Origin: Bacillota bacterium
GTDB taxonomy: Bacteria > Bacillota > Clostridia > Christensenellales > Borkfalkiaceae
Assembly: GCA_003343995.1 (NCBI GenBank)
Contig: QAKE01000078.1
Span: forward strand, 1 to 64,000
Length of the DNA: 64,000 nt
Direction of reading: 5' to 3'
The translations under genes were made by a program, and so were the position numbers. The notes under the pieces are model-generated. The model was not told the origin of the DNA and ran no database searches. It saw only the letters and a program-made list of their open reading frames with translations. Positions 42,176 through 51,273 of this stretch are shown one piece after another. Positions within the stretch are counted from its first letter, which is position 1. Every line of letters starts with the position of its first letter.

Positions 42176-43741
42176 ATGAACGAGAAAAAGACAACCGGCG
42201 CCGCAAAGACGGCGGCAAAGAGCGAAACGAAACCCGCCGTTAAAACCGCGGCGAAAAAGACCGAAACGAAATCTGCGGCGAAGAAGAAGGCGATGCCCGC
42301 CGTCGAAGTCGTCAAAAAACGGCGGATCATGATCGCCGCGTCGGAATGCAACCCCTTCGTCGCGACGGGGGGACTTGCGGACGTCATCGGTTCGCTGCCC
42401 AAGGCGCTGGCGAAAAACGGCAACTTTGAAGTGAGCGTGATTTTACCGCTTTACTACTCCGTCAATCACGACGTGAGAGGAAAGATGGAATACGTAACGA
42501 ATTTTTACGTGCAGCTTTCTTGGCGCAGACTTTACTGCGGCGTGTTCCGCCTCATCGAAAACGGCGTAACCTATTATTTTCTGGATAACGAATATTATTT
42601 CAAACGCGGCGGTTCGCTCTACGGATTTTACGACGACGGCGAGCGTTTCGCGTTCTTTTCCAAGGCGATTTTGGAAACCATCGGCAACCTCGATTTATTC
42701 CCCGACGTGCTGCAATGCAACGATTGGCAGACGGCGGCGAGTATAATCTATCTGAGAACGCTTTATAATTGGAGTGTCGATTTTAGAAAAATAAAAACGG
42801 TTTTCACCATTCACAACATAGAATATCAGGGGAAGTTCGGCGTGGAAACGCTGGGCGATCTCTTCGGATTCCCCACGAATATTTTCGCCACCGTGGAATT
42901 CGACGGCTGCATCAACCTGATGAAGGGGGCGATCGAGCTCGCCGACGCCGTCAATACCGTCAGCCCCACCTATGCGGAGGAAATCAAAACGCCTTTCTTC
43001 GCGCACGGGCTGGACGGCATCATCCGCCGCAACGAGCAGAAGATTTACGGCATTTTGAACGGCATCGACGTGGATGGCTATAATCCCGAAACGGATAAAA
43101 CGCTTTTCGCCAATTATTCCGTAAACGACTTGAGCGGCAAAGCGGTGTGCAAGGCGGAACTGCAAAAACTGCTGGGACTGCCGGTGCGCGCCGACGTGCC
43201 CGTCGTCGCCGTCATTTCCCGCCTCGTTTCCCATAAGGGGCTGGATCTCGTCACCGCCGTCATCGAACAGTTTTTGACGGAGGACGTGCAGCTGGTCGTT
43301 CTGGGCAAAGGCGACGCCTCTTACGAAAGCTATTTTTCCGCCATTTCGCGGCATTATCAGGGCAAATGCTCGGCGGTTATCGCCTTTAACCCCGATCTTT
43401 CGAGGAAGATCTATTCGGGCAGCGACATCTTTTTAATGCCATCCAAGGCGGAACCCTGCGGGCTTTCGCAGATGATCGCCTCCCGTTACGGCACGGTCGC
43501 CGTGGTCAGAGAAACGGGAGGACTGAACGACAGCATCAAAGCCTATACCGGCGAAACGGGCAACGGCTTTACCTTCCGCGAATACAACGCGCACGACATG
43601 CTTTACGTGCTGCGCGAGGCGGTGCGCACCTACCGCACGCCCGCGTGGGAGGACGTTCGCGCGCGCGCCATGAAAAGCGATTTCAGCTGGAACGTTTCGG
43701 CGGCGGAATACGAAAAATTATATCTTAAAATCATCGGCTGA
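42176..43741 (+). CDS. glgA: Glycogen synthase, ADP-glucose type
   Basis: GT5 glycosyltransferase that extends alpha-1,4-glucan from ADP-glucose. 521 residues; the family core starts at about residue 48 (KKRRIMIAASECNPF). Residues 1-47 are an extra Lys/Ala/Thr-rich tail. The usual Lys of the KxGGL substrate loop is Ala63 here (FVATGGLADV). The C-terminal site SKAEPCGLSQMIASRYGTV is normal. AGGAGAGG precedes the ATG. It stands between glgD and glgP. Confidence 0.93.
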   Translation: MNEKKTTGAAKTAAKSETKPAVKTAAKKTETKSAAKKKAMPAVEVVKKRRIMIAASECNPFVATGGLADVIGSLPKALAKNGNFEVSVILPLYYSVNHDVRGKMEYVTNFYVQLSWRRLYCGVFRLIENGVTYYFLDNEYYFKRGGSLYGFYDDGERFAFFSKAILETIGNLDLFPDVLQCNDWQTAASIIYLRTLYNWSVDFRKIKTVFTIHNIEYQGKFGVETLGDLFGFPTNIFATVEFDGCINLMKGAIELADAVNTVSPTYAEEIKTPFFAHGLDGIIRRNEQKIYGILNGIDVDGYNPETDKTLFANYSVNDLSGKAVCKAELQKLLGLPVRADVPVVAVISRLVSHKGLDLVTAVIEQFLTEDVQLVVLGKGDASYESYFSAISRHYQGKCSAVIAFNPDLSRKIYSGSDIFLMPSKAEPCGLSQMIASRYGTVAVVRETGGLNDSIKAYTGETGNGFTFREYNAHDMLYVLREAVRTYRTPAWEDVRARAMKSDFSWNVSAAEYEKLYLKIIG

Positions 43742-43782
43742 CGTCAGATAAAAAAGCGGCGGACGATACGAGGAGAAAAAAC

Positions 43783-46206
43783 ATGGTTACGAATTTAACG
43801 GAAAAAGACGCGGCGTCTTTGATCAAGGGGAAACTTTCCCGCTATTTCGGGGTTTCCGTCAAAGAGGCAACGAAAGAACAGCTCTACAAAGCGGTGGTGA
43901 TGTCCGTGCGCGACATCCTTTTGGAAAAGCGCGACAGATTCTATAAAAAATACCGCTTGCAGGAGGGCAAGCGGGTATATTACCTATGCATGGAATTTCT
44001 GCTCGGCAAGTCGCTGAAAAACAACGTCTATAATCTGAACGCGGAATCGGCGTTTGCCGCCGCGCTCGCGCCGACGTCCGTCACCCTCGACGAACTTTAC
44101 GAAATGGAACCCAACGCGGGGCTGGGCAACGGCGGGCTCGGCAGGCTTGCCGCCTGCTTTTTAGACGGGCTCGCCACGCAGAATTATCCCGCCATGGGCT
44201 ATTCGATTTTATACGAATACGGGCTGTTCGCCCAAAAAATCGTCGACGGCTGGCAGACGGAGCTGCCCGAAGTGTGGCTGCCCAACGGCGAGGTGTGGCT
44301 TACGCAGAGAACCGATTTGACCTTTAAGGTGAAATTCGACGGCTACGTAAAGGAGCGCTGGACGGACAACGGGCTGGTGATCGATCACGTGGACGCCAAG
44401 GTGGTGGAAGCGCAGGCATACGACATGATGGTTTCCGGCAAGGATTCGGAGGCGGTTTCCGTGCTCCGGCTTTGGAAAGCGCAGAACGTGCACGATTTCG
44501 ATATGAAGTCCTTTTCGCAGGGCGATTACATGCGCGCCATGCAGGACGACAACGAGGCGGAGCTCATCTCCAAAGTGCTCTATCCTTCGGACGATCATTA
44601 CGAGGGGAAAACGCTCCGCTTAAAACAGCAGTATCTGCTCGTGTCGGCGTCCTTGCAGAATATTTTAAAAGACCATCTGCGCCGTTACGGCTCGCTCGAC
44701 ACCCTGCCCGACATGGCGGCGATTCATATCAACGATACGCACCCCGCGCTCTGCGTGCCCGAGCTCATGCGCCTTTTAATGGACGAACACGGCTATTCGT
44801 GGGAGCGCGCGTGGGACATCGTCACCCGTACGGTGGCGTATACCAACCACACCGTCATGAGCGAGGCGCTGGAAAAATGGGGAGAGGATCTCGTGCAGCG
44901 CAAACTGCCGCGCATCTACTCCATCTTAAAGGAAATCAACCAGCGTTTCTGCGGCGAAATGTGGAAGCTATTCCCCGGCGATTGGGATAAGATCGACAGA
45001 ATGTCCATTTTCTCTCACGGTCAGGTGAAGATGGCGAATTTAAGCGTCGTCGCCTCGCATAAGGTCAACGGCGTTTCCGCCTTGCACTCGGAAATCATCA
45101 AAAACAGCATTTTTAAGGATTTTAACGACGTTTGGCCCGATAAGTTCACCAACGTGACCAACGGCATCGCGCACCGCCGCTGGCTCTGTCAGGCAAATCC
45201 GGAGCTTTGCGAGCTTTTGAGCGACTGCATCGGCAGCGGCTACGTCGCCGACGCGGCAAAACTTTCGGAGTTCAAAAAGTACGAAAACGATAAAACGGTG
45301 CTCGCGCGGCTCAACGAAATCAAGCGAATCAAAAAAGAGCAGTTCTGCGCGTACGTGAAAAAGACGAGCGGCGAAGTTCTCGACGCCGATTCCCTTTTCG
45401 ACGTGCAGGCGAAACGTCTGCACGAATACAAACGGCAGCTGATGAACGCCATGCACGTTATCGCCCTGTACAACGATTTGAAGGAAAATCCCGATCTCGA
45501 CGTGCAGCCGAAAACCTTCATCTTCGGCGCGAAGGCGGCTCCGGGGTATTATTTCGCAAAGGAAATCATCAAACTCATCTGGTTTTTGGGGGAGGAGATC
45601 AAAAAAGATCCCGTTATCCGCAAAAAGCTGAAGGTGATTTTCATGGAAAACTACTCCGTTTCCATGGCGGAAAAGATGATGCCCGCGGCGGAAATCAGCG
45701 AACAGATCTCGCAGGCGGGAAAAGAGGCGAGCGGCACGGGCAACATGAAATTCATGATCAACGGCGCGCTCACCGTCGGTACGCTCGACGGCGCCAACGT
45801 GGAAATGAAAGAGGCGTGCGGCGCGGAGAATATCTTCATCTTCGGGCTCACCGCGCGCGAGGTGGAGGAGCTTTGGAAACACGGCTACAACGCCACGGAA
45901 TATTACAGCTTGAATCCCCGTCTGGAACGGGTGCTCGACAGCCTGAACAGGGGCTTTAACGGCAAATCGTTCGCCAATATCGCCTCCTATCTCGTGAAGG
46001 GCAGCCCCGTCGCCGATCCGTACATGTGCATGGCGGATTTCGGCGCGTACTGCGATATCCACGAGCAGGTGAACGAAACCTACAAGGATAAAATGAAATG
46101 GGCGAAGATGTCGCTCAACAACATCGCGGCGGCGGGCAGATTTTCCGCCGACAGGAGCGTGCGCGAATACGCCCAGAACATCTGGGGGCTCAAACAAATC
46201 AGATAA
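43783..46206 (+). CDS. glgP: Glycogen phosphorylase
   Basis: PLP enzyme that releases glucose-1-phosphate from glycogen. 807 residues, usual length. The PLP lysine is Lys656 in EASGTGNMKFMINGALTVGT; NGGLGRLAACFLDG and HINDTHPALCVPELMR are further family motifs. ACGAGGAGA precedes the ATG. Being beside the synthesis genes, it lets the same operon store and mobilise glucan. Confidence 0.96.
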   Translation: MVTNLTEKDAASLIKGKLSRYFGVSVKEATKEQLYKAVVMSVRDILLEKRDRFYKKYRLQEGKRVYYLCMEFLLGKSLKNNVYNLNAESAFAAALAPTSVTLDELYEMEPNAGLGNGGLGRLAACFLDGLATQNYPAMGYSILYEYGLFAQKIVDGWQTELPEVWLPNGEVWLTQRTDLTFKVKFDGYVKERWTDNGLVIDHVDAKVVEAQAYDMMVSGKDSEAVSVLRLWKAQNVHDFDMKSFSQGDYMRAMQDDNEAELISKVLYPSDDHYEGKTLRLKQQYLLVSASLQNILKDHLRRYGSLDTLPDMAAIHINDTHPALCVPELMRLLMDEHGYSWERAWDIVTRTVAYTNHTVMSEALEKWGEDLVQRKLPRIYSILKEINQRFCGEMWKLFPGDWDKIDRMSIFSHGQVKMANLSVVASHKVNGVSALHSEIIKNSIFKDFNDVWPDKFTNVTNGIAHRRWLCQANPELCELLSDCIGSGYVADAAKLSEFKKYENDKTVLARLNEIKRIKKEQFCAYVKKTSGEVLDADSLFDVQAKRLHEYKRQLMNAMHVIALYNDLKENPDLDVQPKTFIFGAKAAPGYYFAKEIIKLIWFLGEEIKKDPVIRKKLKVIFMENYSVSMAEKMMPAAEISEQISQAGKEASGTGNMKFMINGALTVGTLDGANVEMKEACGAENIFIFGLTAREVEELWKHGYNATEYYSLNPRLERVLDSLNRGFNGKSFANIASYLVKGSPVADPYMCMADFGAYCDIHEQVNETYKDKMKWAKMSLNNIAAAGRFSADRSVREYAQNIWGLKQIR

Positions 46207-46215
46207 AGGTGGATT

Positions 46216-48021
46216 ATGAAGTATTATTTTAACCCGCTGGAAACGCGTTGCAAGAGCGTGACGGGCGGCGTAGAGCGGAAAACGCCGGTCACCTTCCGCG
46301 TGTTCGCCGACGCCTTCTTTTGCGAGCTCGTCATCCGCAAGGACGGCGTAAACGACAGCTGTTATTGCGAAATGGCGGCGGAGAACGGCAGTTTTTTCTA
46401 CGAACTCACCTTGAACGACGCGGGGCTTTATTGGTATTACTTCCGTCTGGACAAAAAATATTATATCGGCGCGGGGGAGGCGTTGAACGCCGTCGCGTCG
46501 GTCAACCCGCGCGCCTATCAGCTCACGGTATACGCGCCCTTCGCCACGCCCGACTGGATCAAGGGCGGCGCGGTGTATCAGATTTTTCCCGACCGCTTTT
46601 TCAAGAGCGGAGAGGCGAAGAAAAAGCAGGGCAGAGTCTTTCACGAAAACTGGAACGAACTGCCCGTCTACCTGCCCGACGGCGACGGCAAGGTGAAGAA
46701 TAACGATTTTTTCGGCGGCAATTTCGCGGGAATGGCGGAAAAACTCGATTATATCGCCTCTCTCGGCATTACGGCGGTTTATCTGAACCCCGTTTTCGAG
46801 GCGTACAGCAACCACCGCTACGATACGGGCGATTATAAAAAATTCGACGAAACGCTAGGCACGGAGGAGGACTTCAAGGCGTTTTTGCAAAAGGCGCAAA
46901 GTTTGGGCATCCGCGTCGTTTTGGACGGCGTGTTCAATCACACGGGGGCGGACAGCCGCTATTTCAATAAGTTCGGCAATTACGATTCCGTCGGCGCGTA
47001 CCAGAGCAAGGATTCGCCCTATTACGGGTGGTATCAGTTCATCGAATACCCCGATAAATACGCCGCGTGGTGGGGGTTCGATACCTTGCCGGGGGTAAAC
47101 GAAAGCAACGCGGGGTTTGAAAAATTCATCGCGGGCAAGGACGGCGTCATCGAGCATTATATCCGCATGGGCGTTTCCGGCTGGCGGCTGGACGTGGCGG
47201 ACGAACTGCCCGACGAGTTTTTGCAAAAGGTGCGCTCGGCGGCAAAAACGGAAAATCCCGAGGCGCTCCTCGTCGGCGAGGTTTGGGAGGACGCTTCCAA
47301 CAAGGTTTCCTACAACGTGCGCAGAAAATATCTGCAGGGCGCGGAGCTCGACGGCGCCATCAATTATCCCTTCCTGCGGGCGGCTTTGAAATTCGTCAAG
47401 GAAGGGGACGCGCGCGCCTTCGCGCATCATGTGAGAACGCAGATCGACCATTACCCGAAACAGAGTCTGGACGTGTGCTTTAACGTGCTCGGCACGCACG
47501 ACACGCCGCGGGCGCTCACCGCGTTTGCGGAAGGTACGCCCAAAACGGAGGACAAGCGGGAATGGGCGAACTTCCGTTTGAGCGAGGAACAGTACAAAAC
47601 GGCGAAAAAGCGGCTGAAAACCGCGTCGCTTCTGCAATACACCGTGCCGGGGGTGCCGTGTCTGTATTACGGCGACGAGGCGGGCGTGCAGGGCTATAAA
47701 GATCCATTGAACCGTACCGCTTACCCGTGGGGCGGGGAAGATAAGGAGCTCGTCGAATGGTACGCGTTTCTCGGCAGGCTTCGTTCCCTCGCGCCCTTCG
47801 CGGGGGGAACATATAAAGAGCTTTACGCCGATCGCCGCGCGCTGGTGTTCGAGCGCCGCGTCGGGGAGGACTCGGTCGTCGTCGCCGTGAATATGGGCAA
47901 CAACGAATATGCTTTGCATTTCGACGGCGAGATATACGAGCTGATTTCCGGCGGGAAAAAGAAGAATAAAGCGGTCATCGAACCCTATTCCTTCGGCGTA
48001 TACTATACGGAGAAACTATGA
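46216..48021 (+). CDS. GH13 alpha-glycosidase, neopullulanase/cyclomaltodextrinase type
   Basis: Cytoplasmic alpha-glucan hydrolase of 601 residues. An N-terminal beta-sandwich (about 1-110) is followed by a GH13 barrel starting YQIFPDRFF, with catalytic Asp326 (GWRLDVADE), Glu355 (LLVGEVWED) and Asp429 (LGTHDTPR), and a C-terminal beta domain. No signal peptide. It likely trims maltodextrins or branched ends left by GlgP. Sub-family (maltogenic amylase, pullulanase or cyclodextrinase) is not resolved. The stop overlaps the next gene. Confidence 0.87.
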   Translation: MKYYFNPLETRCKSVTGGVERKTPVTFRVFADAFFCELVIRKDGVNDSCYCEMAAENGSFFYELTLNDAGLYWYYFRLDKKYYIGAGEALNAVASVNPRAYQLTVYAPFATPDWIKGGAVYQIFPDRFFKSGEAKKKQGRVFHENWNELPVYLPDGDGKVKNNDFFGGNFAGMAEKLDYIASLGITAVYLNPVFEAYSNHRYDTGDYKKFDETLGTEEDFKAFLQKAQSLGIRVVLDGVFNHTGADSRYFNKFGNYDSVGAYQSKDSPYYGWYQFIEYPDKYAAWWGFDTLPGVNESNAGFEKFIAGKDGVIEHYIRMGVSGWRLDVADELPDEFLQKVRSAAKTENPEALLVGEVWEDASNKVSYNVRRKYLQGAELDGAINYPFLRAALKFVKEGDARAFAHHVRTQIDHYPKQSLDVCFNVLGTHDTPRALTAFAEGTPKTEDKREWANFRLSEEQYKTAKKRLKTASLLQYTVPGVPCLYYGDEAGVQGYKDPLNRTAYPWGGEDKELVEWYAFLGRLRSLAPFAGGTYKELYADRRALVFERRVGEDSVVVAVNMGNNEYALHFDGEIYELISGGKKKNKAVIEPYSFGVYYTEKL

Positions 48022-48701
48022 CGTACGAACGAGTCGTCGAGAGGATTCGGGCGCTTTCTTCCGAAAAGCAGCGGGATTTCACCGCCAAACTCACCCCGAC
48101 GAACGATAAAATTTACGGCGCGCGCGTGCCCGATCTGCGCGCTTTGGCAAAGGAAATCGCCGCGGATGCGGAGGAGTTTCTGTCGGCGGAAAAACATTCT
48201 CTGGAAGAAAAGATGCTCCACGGTTTCATTCTCTGTTACCGCAAGCGCGGTTTTGCGGAATTTCGGCAGGATATCCTGTCCTTCGTTTCCCTCATCGACA
48301 ATTGGGCGGTGTGCGACTGCGTGGCGGCGACGTGCAAGGCGGTCGCCAAAAATAAGGAAACCTTTTTCGGGGACATCGAAACGCTCGCCGCCGACGGGCG
48401 GCCGTTCGCGCGGCGGTTCGCCTTCGTGCTGCTGCTCGATTATTACGCGGAGGAAGAATACGCGTCCCGCATTTTCACCCTCTGCGAAAATACCGCGCGC
48501 GGGGAATATTACGTAAATATGGCGATCGCGTGGCTTTTGAGCGTGTGTTACGTCAAGGTGCCCGCGGCGACGAAGGCGTATCTTTCGGTCTGTTCGCTGG
48601 AAGAGGATATTCTCAAAAAGACCGAACGCAAAATTTTGGAAAGTTTTCGCGTCAGCGAAGAAGATAAAATCAACATCAGAAAATACGGAGTAAAACATTA
48701 A
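48018..48701 (+). CDS. AlkD-like DNA alkylation repair glycosylase
   Basis: 227-residue HEAT-like repeat protein of the AlkD family, which excises alkylated purines without base flipping. The signature PTNDKIYGARVPDLRALAKEI is N-terminal, followed by SLIDNWAVCDCVAAT and RRFAFVLLLDYY helices typical of the family, including the Trp/Asp in DNWAVCD. It overlaps the glycosidase stop (ATGA) although unrelated in function. Confidence 0.85.
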   Translation: MTYERVVERIRALSSEKQRDFTAKLTPTNDKIYGARVPDLRALAKEIAADAEEFLSAEKHSLEEKMLHGFILCYRKRGFAEFRQDILSFVSLIDNWAVCDCVAATCKAVAKNKETFFGDIETLAADGRPFARRFAFVLLLDYYAEEEYASRIFTLCENTARGEYYVNMAIAWLLSVCYVKVPAATKAYLSVCSLEEDILKKTERKILESFRVSEEDKINIRKYGVKH

Positions 48702-48705
48702 ATCC

Positions 48706-50880
48706 ATGGACATTACGGCAAGACTTACCGAGGAATTCAAACTCAAGCCCGCTTATGCGGAAAATATCGTAAAACTCATCGACGACGGCAACACCATTCC
48801 CTTTATCGCCCGTTACAGAAAGGAAATGCACGGCAATTTAGACGATCAGATTCTGCGCGAATTTGCCGACCGTCTGGCGTACCTTCGCAATCTCGAAAAG
48901 CGCAAGGAGGAGGTGCGTTCCGCCATCGAAGAACAGGGCAAGATGACGGAGGAGATCTCCGCCGCCCTCGCGGAAGCGAAAACGCTTACGGAGGTGGAGG
49001 ACATCTACCGCCCGTATAAGCAGAAGAAAAAAACGCGCGCCACCGTCGCCCTCGCGAAGGGGCTGGAGCCGCTCGCCGACATCGTGCAGGCGCAAAACGT
49101 CGCGGATGGCACGGCGGAAGAGCTCGCCGCTCCCTACGTCAGCGAAGAAAAGGGCGTCAAAAACGCGAAAGAGGCGCTGGACGGCGCGAAGGACATCATC
49201 GCCGAGCGCATTTCCGACGACGCGGAACTCCGCAAAAAACTGCGTAAAATCTTCTTAAAGCAGGCGGAAATTTCCACGAAACTCGTCGAGGACAAGGAAA
49301 ACGCCAAAACTTACGAAATGTATCGGGATTATTCCGAGCCGGTGTCGGAAATCAAAAGTCACCGCGTGCTCGCAGTCAACCGCGGCGAGGCGGAGGAATG
49401 TTTAAAGGTTAAAATCGAATTCGACAAGGCGTTCGGCACGCGGGTTTGTCAGGCGTTCTTCGTCAAAGCCGGTTCCGTCACCACCTATTTGGTGGAAGAG
49501 GCCGCCGCGGACGCTTACGAACGGCTGATTTTCCCCTCGCTGGAACGGGAGATCCGCGCGCTTTTGACGGAGGAGGCGTCCGAACAGGCGATCAAAATGT
49601 TCGAGGTCAACCTGCGCCCGCTGCTCATGCAGCCGCCGCTGAAGGGCAAGGTGGTGCTGGGGTACGATCCCGCGTACAGAACGGGGTGTAAGCTCGCCGT
49701 CGTCAATCCGCAGGGCACGGTGCTTTATAAAACGGTCATCTATCCCACGCCGCCGCACAACAAGGTGGAAGAGGCGAAAAAGACCTTGAAAGCCATCATC
49801 GAAAAATACGGCGTGGAGGTCGTTTCCATCGGCAACGGCACGGCGTCGAAGGAATCGGAGATCTTTGTCGCCGACACGTTGAAGGAAATCGATGCGAAGG
49901 TTTCCTATATCGTCGTCAGCGAAGCGGGGGCGTCGGTCTATTCCGCCTCCAAGCTGGGCGCGGAGGAATTTCCCGATTACGACGTGGCGGAGCGCAGCGC
50001 CGTTTCCATCGCCCGCCGTCTGCAAGATCCGTTGGCGGAGCTCATCAAAATCGATCCGAAATCCATCGGCGTGGGGCAGTATCAGCACGATATGCCGCAA
50101 AACCGGCTGGACAGCGTGCTGGAAGGCGTGCTGGAGGACTGCGTGAACAGCGTCGGCGTGGATTTGAACACCGCGAGCGCTTCCTTGCTGAAATTCGTTT
50201 CGGGGCTCAACGCGGGCATCGCGAAAAATATCGTAAAATACCGCGACGAAAACGGCAGGTTCCGTTCCCGCAGGGAAATTTTAAAGGTGAGCAAGCTCGG
50301 CGAAAAGGCGTTCGAGCAGAGCGCGGGCTTTTTGCGCATCACCGACGGCGACAACATACTCGACAACACGGCGGTGCATCCGGAATCGTATAAGAGCGCC
50401 GAAACGCTGCTTTCCGCCTTCGGCTATACCGACGAGGACGTGCGCGCGGGCAACATCAAGGATCTGCCCCAGCGCATCCGCGAAAAGGGGGAGGAAAGCG
50501 TTGCCGCCGACTGCGGCATGGGCGTTCCCACCATGCGCGACATCGTAACCGAGCTTTTAAAACCGGGCAGGGATATCCGCGACGCGCTCCCCAAGCCCGT
50601 TTTACGCGACGACATCATGAGCATCGGCGACCTGAAGGTGGGTATGGAGCTCACCGGCACGGTGCGCAACGTGGCGGATTTCGGCGTATTCGTCGACCTC
50701 GGCGTGCATCAGGACGGTTTGGTGCACATTTCGGAAATCACCGACAAGTTCATCAAACACCCCAGCGACGTGCTCAAAGTGGGGCAAATCGTTAAGGTGC
50801 GCGTCATCGGCGTCGATTTAAAACGCAACAGAATTGCGCTTTCCATGAAGGGCGGGGATAAAAAAAAGAAAAACGCTTGA
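48706..50880 (+). CDS. tex: Tex-family S1 RNA-binding protein
   Basis: Conserved nucleic-acid-binding protein (transcription accessory protein, Spt6-like core), 724 residues. N-terminal helical domain (FKLKPAYAENIVKLIDDGNT and FIARYRKEMHG), a YqgF-type nuclease-like domain (GYDPAYRTGCKLAVV), helix-hairpin-helix motifs (ASASLLKFVSGLNAGIAKNI) and a C-terminal S1 domain (about 640-712, VADFGVFVDLGVHQDGLVHI). Exact role is uncertain in most bacteria. Its stop codon overlaps the acpP promoter. Confidence 0.95.
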   Translation: MDITARLTEEFKLKPAYAENIVKLIDDGNTIPFIARYRKEMHGNLDDQILREFADRLAYLRNLEKRKEEVRSAIEEQGKMTEEISAALAEAKTLTEVEDIYRPYKQKKKTRATVALAKGLEPLADIVQAQNVADGTAEELAAPYVSEEKGVKNAKEALDGAKDIIAERISDDAELRKKLRKIFLKQAEISTKLVEDKENAKTYEMYRDYSEPVSEIKSHRVLAVNRGEAEECLKVKIEFDKAFGTRVCQAFFVKAGSVTTYLVEEAAADAYERLIFPSLEREIRALLTEEASEQAIKMFEVNLRPLLMQPPLKGKVVLGYDPAYRTGCKLAVVNPQGTVLYKTVIYPTPPHNKVEEAKKTLKAIIEKYGVEVVSIGNGTASKESEIFVADTLKEIDAKVSYIVVSEAGASVYSASKLGAEEFPDYDVAERSAVSIARRLQDPLAELIKIDPKSIGVGQYQHDMPQNRLDSVLEGVLEDCVNSVGVDLNTASASLLKFVSGLNAGIAKNIVKYRDENGRFRSRREILKVSKLGEKAFEQSAGFLRITDGDNILDNTAVHPESYKSAETLLSAFGYTDEDVRAGNIKDLPQRIREKGEESVAADCGMGVPTMRDIVTELLKPGRDIRDALPKPVLRDDIMSIGDLKVGMELTGTVRNVADFGVFVDLGVHQDGLVHISEITDKFIKHPSDVLKVGQIVKVRVIGVDLKRNRIALSMKGGDKKKKNA

Positions 50881-50905
50881 CATAAGCGCGGAATTATATT
50901 AAAAT
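50877..50905 (+). promoter_or_regulatory. Promoter TTGACA-17-TAAAAT for acpP
   Basis: Perfect TTGACA (50877-50882), whose TGA at 50878-50880 is also the tex stop codon, then TAAAAT (50900-50905) after 17 bases. Confidence 0.82.
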
Positions 50906-50933
50906 TTATGTATATCTACGGAGGTAAGTACAA

Positions 50934-51167
50934 ATGGTAGGCATAGATAAAATCAAAGAACTTTTGGCGGCGCAGCTGAGCATTTCGGCGGATGAAGTTT
51001 CCGCGGAAAAGGAAATCGTAAAAGATCTGGGCGCGGATTCGCTCGACATCGTGGAAATGCTGATGACCTTGGAAGAGGAATACGGCGTAACCATTCCCGA
51101 CGAGGAAACGGTGGACATCAAAACGGTGGGCGACATCGTAAGGGTTCTCGATAAATACGTAAAATAA
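50934..51167 (+). CDS. acpP: Acyl carrier protein
   Basis: 77-residue acidic four-helix carrier of fatty-acyl chains. The phosphopantetheine attachment site is Ser36 in GADSLDIVEML. ACGGAGG precedes the ATG. It is a single-gene unit, with promoter and terminator of its own; no other fatty-acid genes are in the window. Confidence 0.96.
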   Translation: MVGIDKIKELLAAQLSISADEVSAEKEIVKDLGADSLDIVEMLMTLEEEYGVTIPDEETVDIKTVGDIVRVLDKYVK

Positions 51168-51173
51168 AAAATG

Positions 51174-51204
51174 ACGGCGGCGGTTTTGCCGCCGTTTTAA
51201 TTTT
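51174..51204 (+). terminator. Terminator of acpP
   Basis: ACGGCGGC (51174-51181) and GCCGCCGT (51188-51195) around GGTTTT, followed by TTTAATTTT. Confidence 0.82.
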
Positions 51205-51217
51205 AAAAGGCGCAGTA

Positions 51218-51245
51218 GCATAAAAGCGGCGCGGGCGCATATATT
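51218..51245 (+). promoter_or_regulatory. Possible sigma-E-like sporulation promoter
   Basis: GCATAAA (51218-51224), a 13-base spacer and CATATATT (51238-51245) resemble the mother-cell sigma-E pattern (GnATAnn, then CATAnAnT). Short motif, no other support than the gene's possible spore role. Confidence 0.35.
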
Positions 51246-51273
51246 GAATTAAGAAACGAAAAGGAGGAAAACA

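Noticed and set aside
43738..43747. Perfect 10-base palindrome CTGACGTCAG at the glgA stop
   Set aside because: Too short to be significant and overlaps the stop codon; no repeat of it seen near the other glg genes.
45040..46815. 591-codon antisense frame across glgP and the GH13 gene
   Set aside because: Spans the boundary of two well-supported genes and has no ribosome site or motif.
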